DNA from: Arthrobacter oryzae
GTDB taxonomy: Bacteria > Actinomycetota > Actinomycetes > Actinomycetales > Micrococcaceae
Length of the DNA: 64,000 bases
Direction: 5' to 3'
Assembly (NCBI RefSeq): GCF_030812315.1
Contig: NZ_JAUSSM010000002.1
Location: forward strand, 372,001-436,000
Below, piece by piece: positions 16,048 to 24,320 of this stretch (the first letter of the stretch is position 1; each line of letters starts with the position of its first letter). The notes beneath the pieces were generated by a model that ran no database searches, was not told the origin of the DNA, and saw only the letters and a program-made list of their open reading frames with translations. A program made the position numbers and the translations under genes.

Positions 16048-17964
16048 ATGGTTGAAGCCGCTGGTGTGGACCAGGCATCGAGGCAGCACGCACTGAGCGC
16101 TTTGGTGGCGCAGACGGACCCCACGCCACGGGGGCGGGACACCGCCGAATTCCAACAGCGCTTCGACCGTCACTTCCCCGACCTGTACCGGCTCTTCCAT
16201 TCCCTGTACGGCTCGCGCCCGGACTTCCAGGACCAGCTGACCGCGCTGGTCCTCCAGGCTGCCCGCTCCTGGAACGAACGCCCGGCGGAACTGAAGGCAC
16301 TGGATGCGGAACGGGAGAACAACGCCGGCTGGTTCCAGTCGAACGGCATGCTGGGCGGCGTCTGCTACGTGGACCGGTATGCGGAGGACCTTGAAGGAGT
16401 CCGCGGCAGGATCCCCTATTTCAAGGAGCTCGGCCTCACCTACCTGCACCTCATGCCCCTGTTCCTGGCACCCGAACCGCATTCCGACGGTGGCTATGCG
16501 GTCTCCAGCTACCGTGACGTGAACCCGAAACTCGGCACCATGGAACAGCTGCGGGAACTCGCTGCAGAGCTGCGGGACAACGGCATCAGCCTGGTGGTGG
16601 ACTTCATTTTCAACCACACCTCGGATGAGCATAACTGGGCCAGGCGCGCTGCCGAAGGGGACCCCGAGTTCAGTGACTACTACTGGATCTACCCGGACCG
16701 GACCATGCCGGACGCCTTCGAACGAAACGTGCGGGAGATCTTCCCGGACGACCACCCCGGTTCCTTCGTGCAACTCCCTGACGGACGGTGGGTCTGGGCC
16801 ACGTTCCACACCTTCCAGTGGGACCTGAACTATTCCAACCCGGACGTCTTCCGGGCCATGGCCGGAGAGATGCTCTTCCTGGCCAACCAGGGGGTGGAGA
16901 TCCTCCGGATGGACGCCGTGGCCTTCATCTGGAAGCAGCTTGGGACCCCCTGTGAGAACCTTCCCGAGGCCCACACCCTGCTGCAGGCCTTCAACGCCGT
17001 CTGCAGGCTCGCAGCGCCGTCGTTGCTCTTCAAGTCCGAGGCAATCGTCCACCCGGACGAAGTCGCCCTGTACATTGATCCCGCAGAGTGCCAGCTTTCG
17101 TACAACCCGCTGCAGATGGCACTGATCTGGGAGGCCATGGCAACCCGCGACGTGTCCCTGCTGTCGCAGGCACTGGAGCGTCGGCACAATATTCCGGCAG
17201 GCACGGCCTGGGTGAACTACGTGCGGAGCCACGACGACATCGGCTGGACGTTTGCCGACGAGGACGCCGCGGAGCTGGGCATCAACGGGTTCGACCACCG
17301 CCGCTTCCTCAATTCCTTTTACGTCAACCGCTTCCCGGGCAGCTTCGCCCGCGGCGTTCCGTTCCAGGACAACCCGCGGACGGGGGACTGCCGGATTTCG
17401 GGCACGACGGCGTCGCTCTGCGGCCTGGAGGACGGCACGGCCGAGTCAGTCCGCAGGATCCTGCTGGCGCATTCGGTGGCCTTCAGCACCGGCGGGATCC
17501 CCCTGCTGTACCTGGGTGACGAAGTGGGGCAGCTCAACGACAACGGCTATGCCCACGAGGAGGGCCACGGCGCGGACAGCCGGTGGGTGCACCGGCCGCA
17601 CTACCCGGAAGGCCGGTACGCGAGCCGTCACGACCAGTCGACGCCGGAAGGCGCGGTCTTTGAAGGGCTGCGGTTCATGATCGCCGCGCGGTCCCGAACT
17701 CCCGAATTCGCCGGGACCCGGCTAGTCCATTTCGACACGAAGAACCGGGCTGTGCTGGGCTACCAGCGGCCCGGAAGCAACACGCTCATTCTCGCGCTCG
17801 CCAATTTCAGCGACGAAAACCAAACGGTCACCGCCGAGACTCTCTCGGGATTCGCTGCCGAGGCGGTCGACATCCTGACCGGCAAGCCGGTGCGCATCGG
17901 CGGAGGGTTTATGCTCAAGCCGCAGGAGTTCGTCTGGCTGCGGGTCACCCCGGCACGCAGCTAG
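16048..17964 (+). CDS. amylosucrase (GH13)
   Basis: This 638-aa GH13 enzyme is predicted to make alpha-1,4-glucan from sucrose, releasing fructose. The helical N-domain is followed by the TIM barrel with nucleophile Asp289 (ILRMDAVAF), acid/base Glu331 ([11 protein letters not shown]) and transition-state Asp396 ([11 protein letters not shown]). The run [13 protein letters not shown] and the following [20 protein letters not shown] block are diagnostic of amylosucrase rather than trehalose synthase or alpha-amylase. No signal peptide is present, so it acts in the cytoplasm. A GAAGGAG lies upstream of the ATG. No sucrose transporter is adjacent. Sucrose isomerase-type side activities are possible. 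Confidence 0.92.
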   Translation: MVEAAGVDQASRQHALSALVAQTDPTPRGRDTAEFQQRFDRHFPDLYRLFHSLYGSRPDFQDQLTALVLQAARSWNERPAELKALDAERENNAGWFQSNGMLGGVCYVDRYAEDLEGVRGRIPYFKELGLTYLHLMPLFLAPEPHSDGGYAVSSYRDVNPKLGTMEQLRELAAELRDNGISLVVDFIFNHTSDEHNWARRAAEGDPEFSDYYWIYPDRTMPDAFERNVREIFPDDHPGSFVQLPDGRWVWATFHTFQWDLNYSNPDVFRAMAGEMLFLANQGVEILRMDAVAFIWKQLGTPCENLPEAHTLLQAFNAVCRLAAPSLLFKSEAIVHPDEVALYIDPAECQLSYNPLQMALIWEAMATRDVSLLSQALERRHNIPAGTAWVNYVRSHDDIGWTFADEDAAELGINGFDHRRFLNSFYVNRFPGSFARGVPFQDNPRTGDCRISGTTASLCGLEDGTAESVRRILLAHSVAFSTGGIPLLYLGDEVGQLNDNGYAHEEGHGADSRWVHRPHYPEGRYASRHDQSTPEGAVFEGLRFMIAARSRTPEFAGTRLVHFDTKNRAVLGYQRPGSNTLILALANFSDENQTVTAETLSGFAAEAVDILTGKPVRIGGGFMLKPQEFVWLRVTPARS

Positions 17965-17983
17965 GTGCTGGCATCATTGACTC

Positions 17984-18676
17984 ATGCCCCTACCCGAGTC
18001 CCCCGTAACCATCACCGTCGGCGATCTTCAGGTTTCCGGCCTCTACGCCCGGCCGGACAACCCGTTCGCCACGCTCGTTCTTGCCCACGGCGCCGGCGCC
18101 GGGATGGAGCACCCCTTCATGGGCGGCTTCACCCAGGCGTTGAACGACGACGGCGTGGCCACCTTGCGCTTCAACTTTCCCTACCGCGAGGCCGGACGGA
18201 AGTTCCCGGACAGGCCGCCCCTTGCGATAGCCACATGGCGCGCAGCCATGGAGGAGGCCTCCGCCAGGGCGGCCGCGCACTCGGACACCGGCCCGCTGTG
18301 GGCGGCGGGCAAGTCGTTTGGCGGACGCATGGCCTCGATGGCCGTCGCCGAAGGAATGCCGGCGGCCGGGCTCGTCTACCTGGGCTACCCGCTGCATCCC
18401 CCGGGCAAACCGGAGAAACTGCGCGATGAGCACCTGTACGGACTGACCCTGCCGATGCTTTTCCTGCAGGGGACGCGGGACACGTTTGCCACCCCTGAAC
18501 TGCTGGAGGGTGTGGTTGCCCGGATCGGGCCAACTGCCACTCTTCACTGGTACGACGGCGGCGACCACTCGTTTGCGGTCGCGGGCAAAAAGCGAAGCGC
18601 CGAGGAAATCGGTGCGTCCGCAGCAGCACCGGTCGCGGCCTACCTGCGCTCGCAGGCGCAAGGCCCGCAGGGCTAG
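17984..18676 (+). CDS. alpha/beta hydrolase (dienelactone-hydrolase/Tex30-like)
   Basis: The 230-aa cytosolic protein has the alpha/beta hydrolase core. Seen are LVLAHGAGAGMEHPFM (oxyanion region), the nucleophile elbow GKSFGGRMAS, the acid in LQGTRDTFATPE and the His in GGDHSFAV. This layout matches the KANL3/Tex30-type alpha/beta hydrolase family, whose substrates are unknown. It follows the amylosucrase by 19 bp and may be co-transcribed. Its last codons run into a 15-bp imperfect repeat that continues past the stop. Confidence 0.85.
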   Translation: MPLPESPVTITVGDLQVSGLYARPDNPFATLVLAHGAGAGMEHPFMGGFTQALNDDGVATLRFNFPYREAGRKFPDRPPLAIATWRAAMEEASARAAAHSDTGPLWAAGKSFGGRMASMAVAEGMPAAGLVYLGYPLHPPGKPEKLRDEHLYGLTLPMLFLQGTRDTFATPELLEGVVARIGPTATLHWYDGGDHSFAVAGKKRSAEEIGASAAAPVAAYLRSQAQGPQG

Positions 18677-18734
18677 GAACTGCACGGCTAGCGACTGCGC
18701 GGCCAGCGACCGCAGGGCCAGCAAGCGCGGGCCA
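18676..18734. repeat. 15-bp imperfect tandem repeat in intergenic gap
   Basis: Nearly the whole gap between the convergent hydrolase and EF-G2 genes is four imperfect copies of a 15-bp unit (for example GCGACTGCGCGGCCA, then GCGACCGCAGGGCCA). The last copy is 14 bp. The period is a multiple of three and similar sequence precedes the hydrolase stop codon. Confidence 0.6.
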
Positions 18735-18740
18735 CACAAA

Positions 18741-20918
18741 TCATTGCCGCGGAGCAGTGTGGCCCATGTTCGGAGGCAGCGGCTCGTGGCGCAGGTAGGT
18801 GCGCCGGAAGCGGCCGGTGCCCGCTGTCAGTGCCCGGAGTTCCACTGCGTAGCGCAGCAGTTCCTGTTCCGGGATCTCCGCGCTGATCTCGGTGCCGCTG
18901 CCGTCTGCCGATGCGGTTCCCGTCAGCCGCCCGCGACGGGAGGACAGATCGCTCATCACCGCTCCCACGTAATCGTCAGCGACGCTGATGGTCACCGCCA
19001 GGACGGGTTCCAGGAGCTGGATCCGGCCCGCGGCGGCGGCTTCGCGCAATGCCAGGGCACCTGCCGCCTGGAAGGCCGCGTCCGAGGAGTCCACGCTGTG
19101 CGCCTTGCCGCCGGTCAGCGTCACGCGGATGTCCACCACCGGGAACCCTGCTGACACGCCCTTCTGCATCTGGGCCCGGACACCTTTCTCCACGGAACCG
19201 ATGTATTGCCCCGGGATGACCCCGCCCACCGTCTTGTCAACGAACTCGAAGCCCGCGCCGCGTTCGAGTGGCTCGACCTCGATGTCGCAGATGGCGTACT
19301 GTCCGTGTCCGCCGGACTGTTTGACGTGCCGGCCGTGGCCCGATGCCGGTGCCACGAACGTTTCCCGCAGCGGCGTAATCACTGGCACCGTCTGCAGTTT
19401 GACCCCCTGGTCCCGCAGCCTGTCCAGCACCACTTCGCCGTGGGCTTCGCCCATGCACCACAGGATCAGCTGGTGGGTTTCGGAGTTCCGTTCCACTCGC
19501 AGCGTCGGATCGCCGGCTGCCACCTTTCCCAGGCTCTTGGCGAGGGCGTCCTCATCACTGCGCGAGGCCGCTTCCACGGCCAAGGGCATAAGCGGCTCCG
19601 GCATGTTCCACGAAACCACCACCAGTGGTGCCTCCTTGGCGGACACCGTGTCTCCTGTCTCGGCGCTGGCCAGCTTGGCGATGGCGCAGATGTCCCCCGC
19701 AACGCAATGCGGAACCGCCTTCAGGGTGGAACCCACCGGAGAGTAGAGGTGGGTGAGGCGTTCGTCGCTGTCGTGGTCCTCGTGGCCCCGCTCGGACAGC
19801 CCCCGCCCACTGACGTGAACGGCAGAATCCTCCCGCAGGGTGCCGGAGAACACGCGTACCAGGCAGACACGGCCAAGGAACGGGTCGATGGTGGTCCGCA
19901 CCACCTCGCCGGCCAAGGGACCCGCCGGATCGCACGCCAGTGGCGCTGCCGCCGCGCCGGAGAGGCTGGTTACCTGCGGCAGGCTGCGCTCAAGCGGAGA
20001 CGGAAATGCGCGGGTCAGCATTTCCAGGAGTTCGGTCATGCCCAGGCCTGTTTCGGCGGACGTTGCCAACACGGGAAAAAAAGTACCGCGGGCGACGGCG
20101 GTCTCCAGATCGCTGACCAGGGCGTCGACGTCGATCTCCTCGCCGCCGAGATAGCGGTCCATCAGGGTCTCGTCCTCGCTCTCCGAGATGATCCCTTCGA
20201 TGAGCGTGCCGCGTGCGCTATCGGACGCAGCGAGCTCCTCCGCGCCCGCCGCCCGCACGTTCGGCGTCGGGGAGCTTTCTGAATAGTCCGAGACTGTTTG
20301 CGAGAGCAACCCCAGCAGCCCGGTGATGGCATCCCCGGTGCGCACGGGGAGATACGCCGGCACCACTAAGTCCCCGAATGCGTGCTGGCATGCGGCCACG
20401 GCGGCCTCGAAATTCGCGCGCGGGTGGTCCAGCCTGCTGATCACGACAGCCCTTGGCATCCCCACCTGGTCGCACTCAGCCCACAGCGCTGTGGTGGCGG
20501 CGTCGATGTCCTCGATGGCCGACACCACGAACAGGGCAGCGTCCCCGCCCCGCAGGCCCGCCCTTAGTTCACCGGTGAAGTCGCCGTAGCCCGGCGTGTC
20601 GAGAAGGTTGACCTTGATGCCGTCCACCACCAGCGGCGCCACGGAGAGCACCACCGAGCGCTGTTGGTGCACCTCGGAGGGCTCGGCGTCGCTGACAGTG
20701 GTGCCGTCCTCGATCGAACCCATCCGTGAGATGACTCCGGTCGCTGCCAACAGCGCTTCCAGCAGCATCGTCTTTCCCGCGCCGGAGTGGCCCACGAGAA
20801 CTACGTTGCGGACTTTCTCGGGTGCATCGGCAGGAGCCCCGGCTGCGTCCGCCCGCCGGGATTCAGAGGTGCCGCGGGCCGGGCTCTTGGCCCGGCCATT
20901 TGAGCCTTTTACCGACAT
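18741..20918 (-). CDS. elongation factor G-like protein EF-G2
   Basis: The 725-aa protein is the second EF-G paralog of actinobacteria, of uncertain cellular role. The GTPase domain has G1 (GHSGAGKT) and G3 (LLDTPGYGD), but the G4 motif is SRLD instead of NKxD. Domain II follows (VRVFSGTLREDSAVHVSG). Domains III-V include GHGQYAICDIEVEPLERG and a C-terminal EF-G fold ending near LLRYAVELRALTAGTGRFRRTY. The N-terminus carries about 35 disordered Ala/Arg-rich residues. I chose the ATG preceded by CTGGAG; a TTG two codons upstream is possible. Confidence 0.92.
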   Translation of the reverse strand: MSVKGSNGRAKSPARGTSESRRADAAGAPADAPEKVRNVVLVGHSGAGKTMLLEALLAATGVISRMGSIEDGTTVSDAEPSEVHQQRSVVLSVAPLVVDGIKVNLLDTPGYGDFTGELRAGLRGGDAALFVVSAIEDIDAATTALWAECDQVGMPRAVVISRLDHPRANFEAAVAACQHAFGDLVVPAYLPVRTGDAITGLLGLLSQTVSDYSESSPTPNVRAAGAEELAASDSARGTLIEGIISESEDETLMDRYLGGEEIDVDALVSDLETAVARGTFFPVLATSAETGLGMTELLEMLTRAFPSPLERSLPQVTSLSGAAAAPLACDPAGPLAGEVVRTTIDPFLGRVCLVRVFSGTLREDSAVHVSGRGLSERGHEDHDSDERLTHLYSPVGSTLKAVPHCVAGDICAIAKLASAETGDTVSAKEAPLVVVSWNMPEPLMPLAVEAASRSDEDALAKSLGKVAAGDPTLRVERNSETHQLILWCMGEAHGEVVLDRLRDQGVKLQTVPVITPLRETFVAPASGHGRHVKQSGGHGQYAICDIEVEPLERGAGFEFVDKTVGGVIPGQYIGSVEKGVRAQMQKGVSAGFPVVDIRVTLTGGKAHSVDSSDAAFQAAGALALREAAAAGRIQLLEPVLAVTISVADDYVGAVMSDLSSRRGRLTGTASADGSGTEISAEIPEQELLRYAVELRALTAGTGRFRRTYLRHEPLPPNMGHTAPRQ

Positions 20919-21031
20919 GAGCAACTCCAGGCGTCTTAGTCGTGAGCCGCCGCGCGGCCTCTGTAAGACGATTCGACACCCTGAGGCTGCCGAACTTCAA
21001 GAGGAAGTCGTGTCGCCTTTTGCCTGCACGG

Positions 21032-21184
21032 CTAGGGTTCGTCGTGCCACCAGCCTTCCCAGGGGGTGGATGAGAGCTGGCCGCTGGGAAATGCACCCAT
21101 GGAGCCGGCCCCGCCAATGTGAGGGTCCTTGTCCTTCCAGCCGGCATGAAGGGAAAGTGTCAGAGTGCTCAAAAGCGTCATCAT
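21032..21184 (-). CDS. small 50-aa protein of unknown function
   Basis: A 50-codon reading frame begins ATGATG and is preceded by a strong ribosome-binding site (GAAAGGA, 7 nt away). The product starts with a weakly hydrophobic stretch (MMTLLSTLTLSLHAGW) and ends Trp-rich (STPWEGWWHDEP). It lies 127 bp downstream of the PadR gene on the same strand, so it may belong to the same transcript. I recognise no family. It would be easily missed because longer spurious frames overlap it. Confidence 0.5.
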   Translation of the reverse strand: MMTLLSTLTLSLHAGWKDKDPHIGGAGSMGAFPSGQLSSTPWEGWWHDEP

Positions 21185-21311
21185 GGTGTGTCCTTTCGTT
21201 CGCTGCGTGGACCCCGATGTCCAGGTAGGAATGAGCCTAACCGTCCAATGTTTCGCCGCCACGACACAACGTTTCAGGCGTGTATCAGTTACCTCACATG
21301 GCCCTCCGCTC

Positions 21312-21926
21312 TCACTCCGCGAGAATGAGGTACAGGGCGCGGCGGGCTTCGTCGATCTTGTCGACGGCGGCCAGGCGCTGCTCGTCGGTAGCCGCGACCC
21401 TGAACTGATGGATGACGCCCATGAGCTTTCCAACGCTCTGGTGAAATACGGGCACCGCGCCCTCGGGATCGGTGTTCCAGGCGTTGCCTGGCTCCTCGGC
21501 ATGCTCTGCCACGTACGCCTTGCCGGCGTCGGTGAGCGTGAACTCGGTGCCCCTGCCCTCACCAACAGGCGTGATGAGATCTTCGTCGACGAGCTGCTGG
21601 AGCGTCGGGTAGACGGAACCGGGGCTGGGACGCCAGGCCCCCGATGTCTTTTCCGCGATCGTCCGGATAAGCCCGTAGCCATTTGATGGGGCTTCGGCGA
21701 GCAGGGACAGAATGGCGGCGCGAACATCGCCCCTGTTGGCCCGGCGTGAGCTGCCCGGGCCAAAACCGGGACCGAATCCCGGACCGAACCCCGGACCGAA
21801 CCCGGCCCCGAAGCCGCGTCCGAACCCGCCCCCGCCGTGTCCGTGGGGTCCTCGGTGGCTCCGGCCGCGCTCGAAGCGTCCCCGCTCGGGGCCATTGTCT
21901 GAAAATTTGTCGTGAATGCCTCTCAT
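21312..21926 (-). CDS. PadR family transcriptional regulator with Gly-Phe-rich N-terminus
   Basis: This 204-aa regulator has a PadR winged helix (about residues 64-140): RANRGDVRAAILSLLAEAPSNGYGLIRTIAEKT, then GSVYPTLQQLVDEDLI and the wing FTLTDAGKAYV. A C-terminal helical dimerisation region follows. The first 60 residues are a low-complexity His/Gly/Arg/Phe segment with repeated GFGPG. Proteins like this usually repress their own operon and respond to small molecules or stress. A near-perfect 34-bp palindrome covers its promoter, so autoregulation is likely. The ATG is 11 nt after GGAAGGA. Confidence 0.9.
   Translation of the reverse strand: MRGIHDKFSDNGPERGRFERGRSHRGPHGHGGGGFGRGFGAGFGPGFGPGFGPGFGPGSSRRANRGDVRAAILSLLAEAPSNGYGLIRTIAEKTSGAWRPSPGSVYPTLQQLVDEDLITPVGEGRGTEFTLTDAGKAYVAEHAEEPGNAWNTDPEGAVPVFHQSVGKLMGVIHQFRVAATDEQRLAAVDKIDEARRALYLILAE
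21766..21825. repeat. 12-bp tandem repeat inside padR-like gene
   Basis: Five 12-bp units (best copies CCCGGACCGAAC) encode the repeated Gly-Phe-Gly-Pro stretch of the PadR protein. The units differ by a few bases. The length is likely to vary between strains through slippage. Confidence 0.7.
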
Positions 21927-21967
21927 GGTGGCATCGTCCTTCCGAATACTGCTATTCGCCGACCATC

Positions 21968-22001
21968 GGCGATACTTAACGATATATCGCTAAGTATCGC
22001 C
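21968..22001. promoter_or_regulatory. 34-bp palindromic operator, probable PadR site
   Basis: The sequence from GGCGATACTTA to TAAGTATCGCC is a dyad of 34 bp with a single mismatched pair. It fills the spacer and covers the -10 of the promoter that reads into the padR-like gene. The AT-rich core with TACTTA/TAAGTA arms suits a winged-helix dimer. Binding by the adjacent PadR protein is inferred. Confidence 0.75.
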
Positions 22002-22007
22002 TGACAA
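21979..22007 (-). promoter_or_regulatory. promoter of the padR-like gene
   Basis: On the minus strand, -35 TTGTCA (22002-22007), a 17-bp spacer and -10 TATCGT (21979-21984) are visible. The palindromic operator occupies the spacer and -10. Confidence 0.6.
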
Positions 22008-22086
22008 TAGGCAACGCTCTGGAAGGAAAGCAACCTTGGCCCCGCGGGCACGGGCTATCCAGGAGGACTGAATACGCAGCGGGTTT

Positions 22087-22410
22087 TCAACTGGGCGACG
22101 CAATCCAGATCTCGCCACTGGTGAGAGTCAGGCGGAGACAAGCGGCTACACGAACAGCGTCTTCTTCGGTCGCATCCGGCCGGAGGCTCATCGCAAGATG
22201 CGATGGCGGCAGGTCGGCGCTGACAACTGCGGTTTCGACGCTTGGGTCGTCGTCACAGGCGCCCAGCGAGTCATATCGAGGGTGGGTTGCGCCGACGTTC
22301 CAAGTTTCGTCGTGGCTGGCGGAACGGTGATGCGCATCCGACGGCGGCCCGGCGCAACCGGCAAGAAGCAGCGCCAACACCGGAAAGATCATCCGCGAAT
22401 GCTTGCCCAT
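22087..22410 (-). CDS. small putative lipoprotein
   Basis: The 107-aa protein starts with a lipoprotein signal (MGKHSRMIFPVLALLLAGC) with a clear lipobox ending at Cys19. The mature part of about 90 residues is acidic, with Cys52 and Cys90 that could pair. I recognise no family. The ATG has a TAAGAT 5 nt upstream, suggesting a leaderless start. It lies upstream of the padR-like gene on the same strand, but the PadR promoter intervenes. Confidence 0.65.
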   Translation of the reverse strand: MGKHSRMIFPVLALLLAGCAGPPSDAHHRSASHDETWNVGATHPRYDSLGACDDDPSVETAVVSADLPPSHLAMSLRPDATEEDAVRVAACLRLTLTSGEIWIASPS

Positions 22411-22415
22411 ACCTC

Positions 22416-22421
22416 ATCTTA
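22416..22421 (-). promoter_or_regulatory. possible -10 box of small lipoprotein gene
   Basis: TAAGAT lies 5 nt before the ATG at 22410, followed by GAGGT which is too close to be a normal ribosome-binding site. Confidence 0.35.
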
Positions 22422-22685
22422 GGGACGAGTGCGCCCCTCAGTTATGCGGTTGGAGGCGCACGGATGCCGACCACTGCCTAGCGGTAGATCGGTGGTCGTG
22501 CCGGCCCCTGCCAACTGTTCGACGGGCGGTCTGCGCTATTACCAGGGGCGTCTGGTGCCGGAACAGGTAGAAACCACCCGATACGCCAGGAGTGCTCCGG
22601 GCGTACGGTTGGGCGGAAGCCCGCACGTGTCGTCGGGCGCCCACGTCCAACCGACAAGCCGGCCTGGCCAAATGAGGAGAAACCG

Positions 22686-22960
22686 ATGCAGCCGAAACCA
22701 TTGGCACCTCTCCCCTGAAGCTGCTTGGCGTCCTTCTCCTTGTCGCCATAGCCCTCCTTGGCGCCATAGCGCGATCATGGTGCTCGGGCAGTTACGGGGA
22801 CCGTTCCTGGTACCGGTGATGATAACTGCTGCCGGTCTTCTGATCCTGCTGGGACAGTGCCTGGTTGCCGACTTCAGCGGATCAGCCGCCTGGCTTAGTC
22901 AGCACGCCAAGGACAAAACATCAATGTTCTTCTACGCCCTCGGTCCTCGGAGGCGAACCA
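22686..22960 (+). pseudogene. possible frameshifted membrane-protein remnant
   Basis: A good ribosome-binding site (GAGGAG, about 6 nt) precedes an ATG at 22686 whose frame stops after 10 codons. Immediately afterwards a second frame encodes a hydrophobic helix (KLLGVLLLVAIALLGAIA). A third frame encodes another (VPVMITAAGLLILLGQCLVADFSG). Two frameshifts would be needed to join them. This pattern suggests a decayed small membrane-protein gene, but chance hydrophobic stretches cannot be excluded. Confidence 0.25.
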
Positions 22961-23195
22961 GTGCATCGAAGCGATGCGTGGTCCTTCATCGATCCGCCGG
23001 GATGGACGCGCCTATGACCACCCCTCGATTTGAGATGGCGGACGGGCGTGGACGCGCCCTGAGACGTCATCCCCTATGTGCAAAAGTCCAACTCTTACCG
23101 GGCGGGAAATTGTCCTGCGGCGGGACGCGGTCAAAAAGTAAACTTGCGGCAAGGACCGGGTGCCCGTAAGGAAAGCGACGGCTACCGGGCGCACT

Positions 23196-23600
23196 TCAGG
23201 TAGTCGCCACGAGCTCTATCTCGAAACCGTCGGAGTTCGCCAAGTACGCCGCATAGTGGTCCGGACCGCCGGCATGCGGGTACTTTTCGGCGAACAACTG
23301 GCTCCAACCGTGGTGTGAACTCTCCGTCCTTAGGGTGTCCACGCGGTGCTGGTGTCCGGCCTTGAACGCCAGGTGATTCAGTCCGGCAGAGGTGCGCTGG
23401 TGCTCGCGGCTGCTCAGGTCCGGGGACTCTTCCACAACTATGTAGAGGCCCGCCCGTCGCCAACTGATTCCGTTTGTCCAGGTTTGATAGGTCTCATATC
23501 CCAGGCTGGAGAGAATCCAGCCCCATTCACCCCTGGCCCGATTGAAGTCGGGCACCCACAGTTCTATATGGTGCATGGCACCTTCGGAATAATTGTCCAC
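23196..23600 (-). CDS. VOC-superfamily (glyoxalase-like) protein
   Basis: This 134-aa single-domain VOC protein contains HHIELWVPDFNRARGEWGWILSSLGYE at the start, GLNHLAFKAG in the middle and YAAYLANSDGFEIELVA at the end. The His/Glu positions in these segments match the metal-binding pattern of glyoxalase-like proteins. The substrate is unknown. The start may be the GTG at 23600 (used here) or the ATG eight codons inside (MHHIELW). It stands alone, flanked by gene-poor DNA. Confidence 0.82.
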   Translation of the reverse strand: MDNYSEGAMHHIELWVPDFNRARGEWGWILSSLGYETYQTWTNGISWRRAGLYIVVEESPDLSSREHQRTSAGLNHLAFKAGHQHRVDTLRTESSHHGWSQLFAEKYPHAGGPDHYAAYLANSDGFEIELVATT

Positions 23601-23722
23601 GTCGCGAGTCTCTCACGCGCTCTCGGGATGGTGGCTGCGTAGCCCGAACCCTTACCGGGCCGAAATCGCCCTTATCTGATGTTGCTCTTGATCCTGCTCA
23701 GGTCGGAGCTTGCCGCACATCG

Positions 23723-24049
23723 TCATGGCGATTTGATATTGATAGCGTGCAATTTCTTTGCGAAAAACGACCCAAATATAATTGAGATGAGAAAGAGGAT
23801 TAGCCCGAGTTCGCCAGTCCGCCCGGCGCCCGGGGGCAACCCGATCCCGTAGGTCACCGTCATGAAGGTGCCGATGGCAGCTGCAATGCATGCGGCCAAC
23901 TGAATCTGGCGCCTTTTGCCAAATGTCTCACCCTTCTCTGCCCAACCCAGCCGGTTCTTCCTGCGCTCGAAGTTGCGGGTCCAAAAAAGCGTTGACACGG
24001 ATCCGATCACGAAGACGGCGCCGAAGAAGAATAGCCAGGGTTCGCGCAT
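23723..24049 (-). CDS. small three-TM membrane protein
   Basis: A 108-aa protein has three hydrophobic helices, near residues 4-23, 50-72 and 81-97. A basic loop (RNFERRKNRLGWAEKGETFGKRR) lies between the first two. I do not recognise the family. Local base composition is visibly lower in GC than the flanking housekeeping genes. A TATTGT box 7 nt before the ATG fits a leaderless mRNA. Confidence 0.65.
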   Translation of the reverse strand: MREPWLFFFGAVFVIGSVSTLFWTRNFERRKNRLGWAEKGETFGKRRQIQLAACIAAAIGTFMTVTYGIGLPPGAGRTGELGLILFLISIIFGSFFAKKLHAINIKSP

Positions 24050-24056
24050 AACGCTG

Positions 24057-24062
24057 ACAATA
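24057..24062 (-). promoter_or_regulatory. -10 box of small membrane-protein gene
   Basis: TATTGT is separated by CAGCGTT from the ATG at 24049 on the minus strand. Confidence 0.45.
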
Positions 24063-24159
24063 TCCCGCTTGCCTGCTGAAGCGAACCGACTGCCCGTTGC
24101 GCCCGTTCAACCAACGGTCGCCTGTGTGGCAGTGAGTCCGAGGATCCGGCCAACTTCAG

Positions 24160-24252
24160 TCAGTGTTGCGAGGTTGGTTGGAAACCGCCCAGGGAATCGG
24201 CGACTGCCAAACCGAATAGGCCCAATAGCAAGACGACTAAGCCAAACCCCAT
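24160..24252 (-). CDS. possible 30-aa hydrophobic peptide or gene fragment
   Basis: A 30-codon frame starting [21 protein letters not shown] encodes a single membrane helix followed by a short polar tail. The frame is also open for 30 codons upstream without a start codon, and no ribosome-binding site is seen. It may be the truncated 3' end of a membrane-protein gene lost when the adjacent peptidase region was rearranged, or it may be chance. Confidence 0.2.
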   Translation of the reverse strand: MGFGLVVLLLGLFGLAVADSLGGFQPTSQH

Positions 24253-24320
24253 CGCGCGCAGCAGGAATTCCTTTAGGCTTTTGCGACAAAGGATCGAGTA
24301 AATCCAATATCGTTGAGCGG

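Larger units (their letters stand above)
22411..23195. other. 785-bp stretch without a convincing intact gene
   Basis: Open frames exist here on both strands, but their translations have biased, Arg/Pro/His-rich composition typical of shadow frames. The only protein-like content is the broken hydrophobic sequence described separately at about 22686-22960. No RNA gene, long repeat or insertion-sequence end was recognised. Confidence 0.5.

Noticed and set aside
22429..23169. 246-aa open frame on the + strand in the gene-poor stretch
   Set aside because: The first two thirds read as Arg/Pro/Ser-rich non-protein sequence. Only the short hydrophobic part is protein-like and is reported as a possible remnant.
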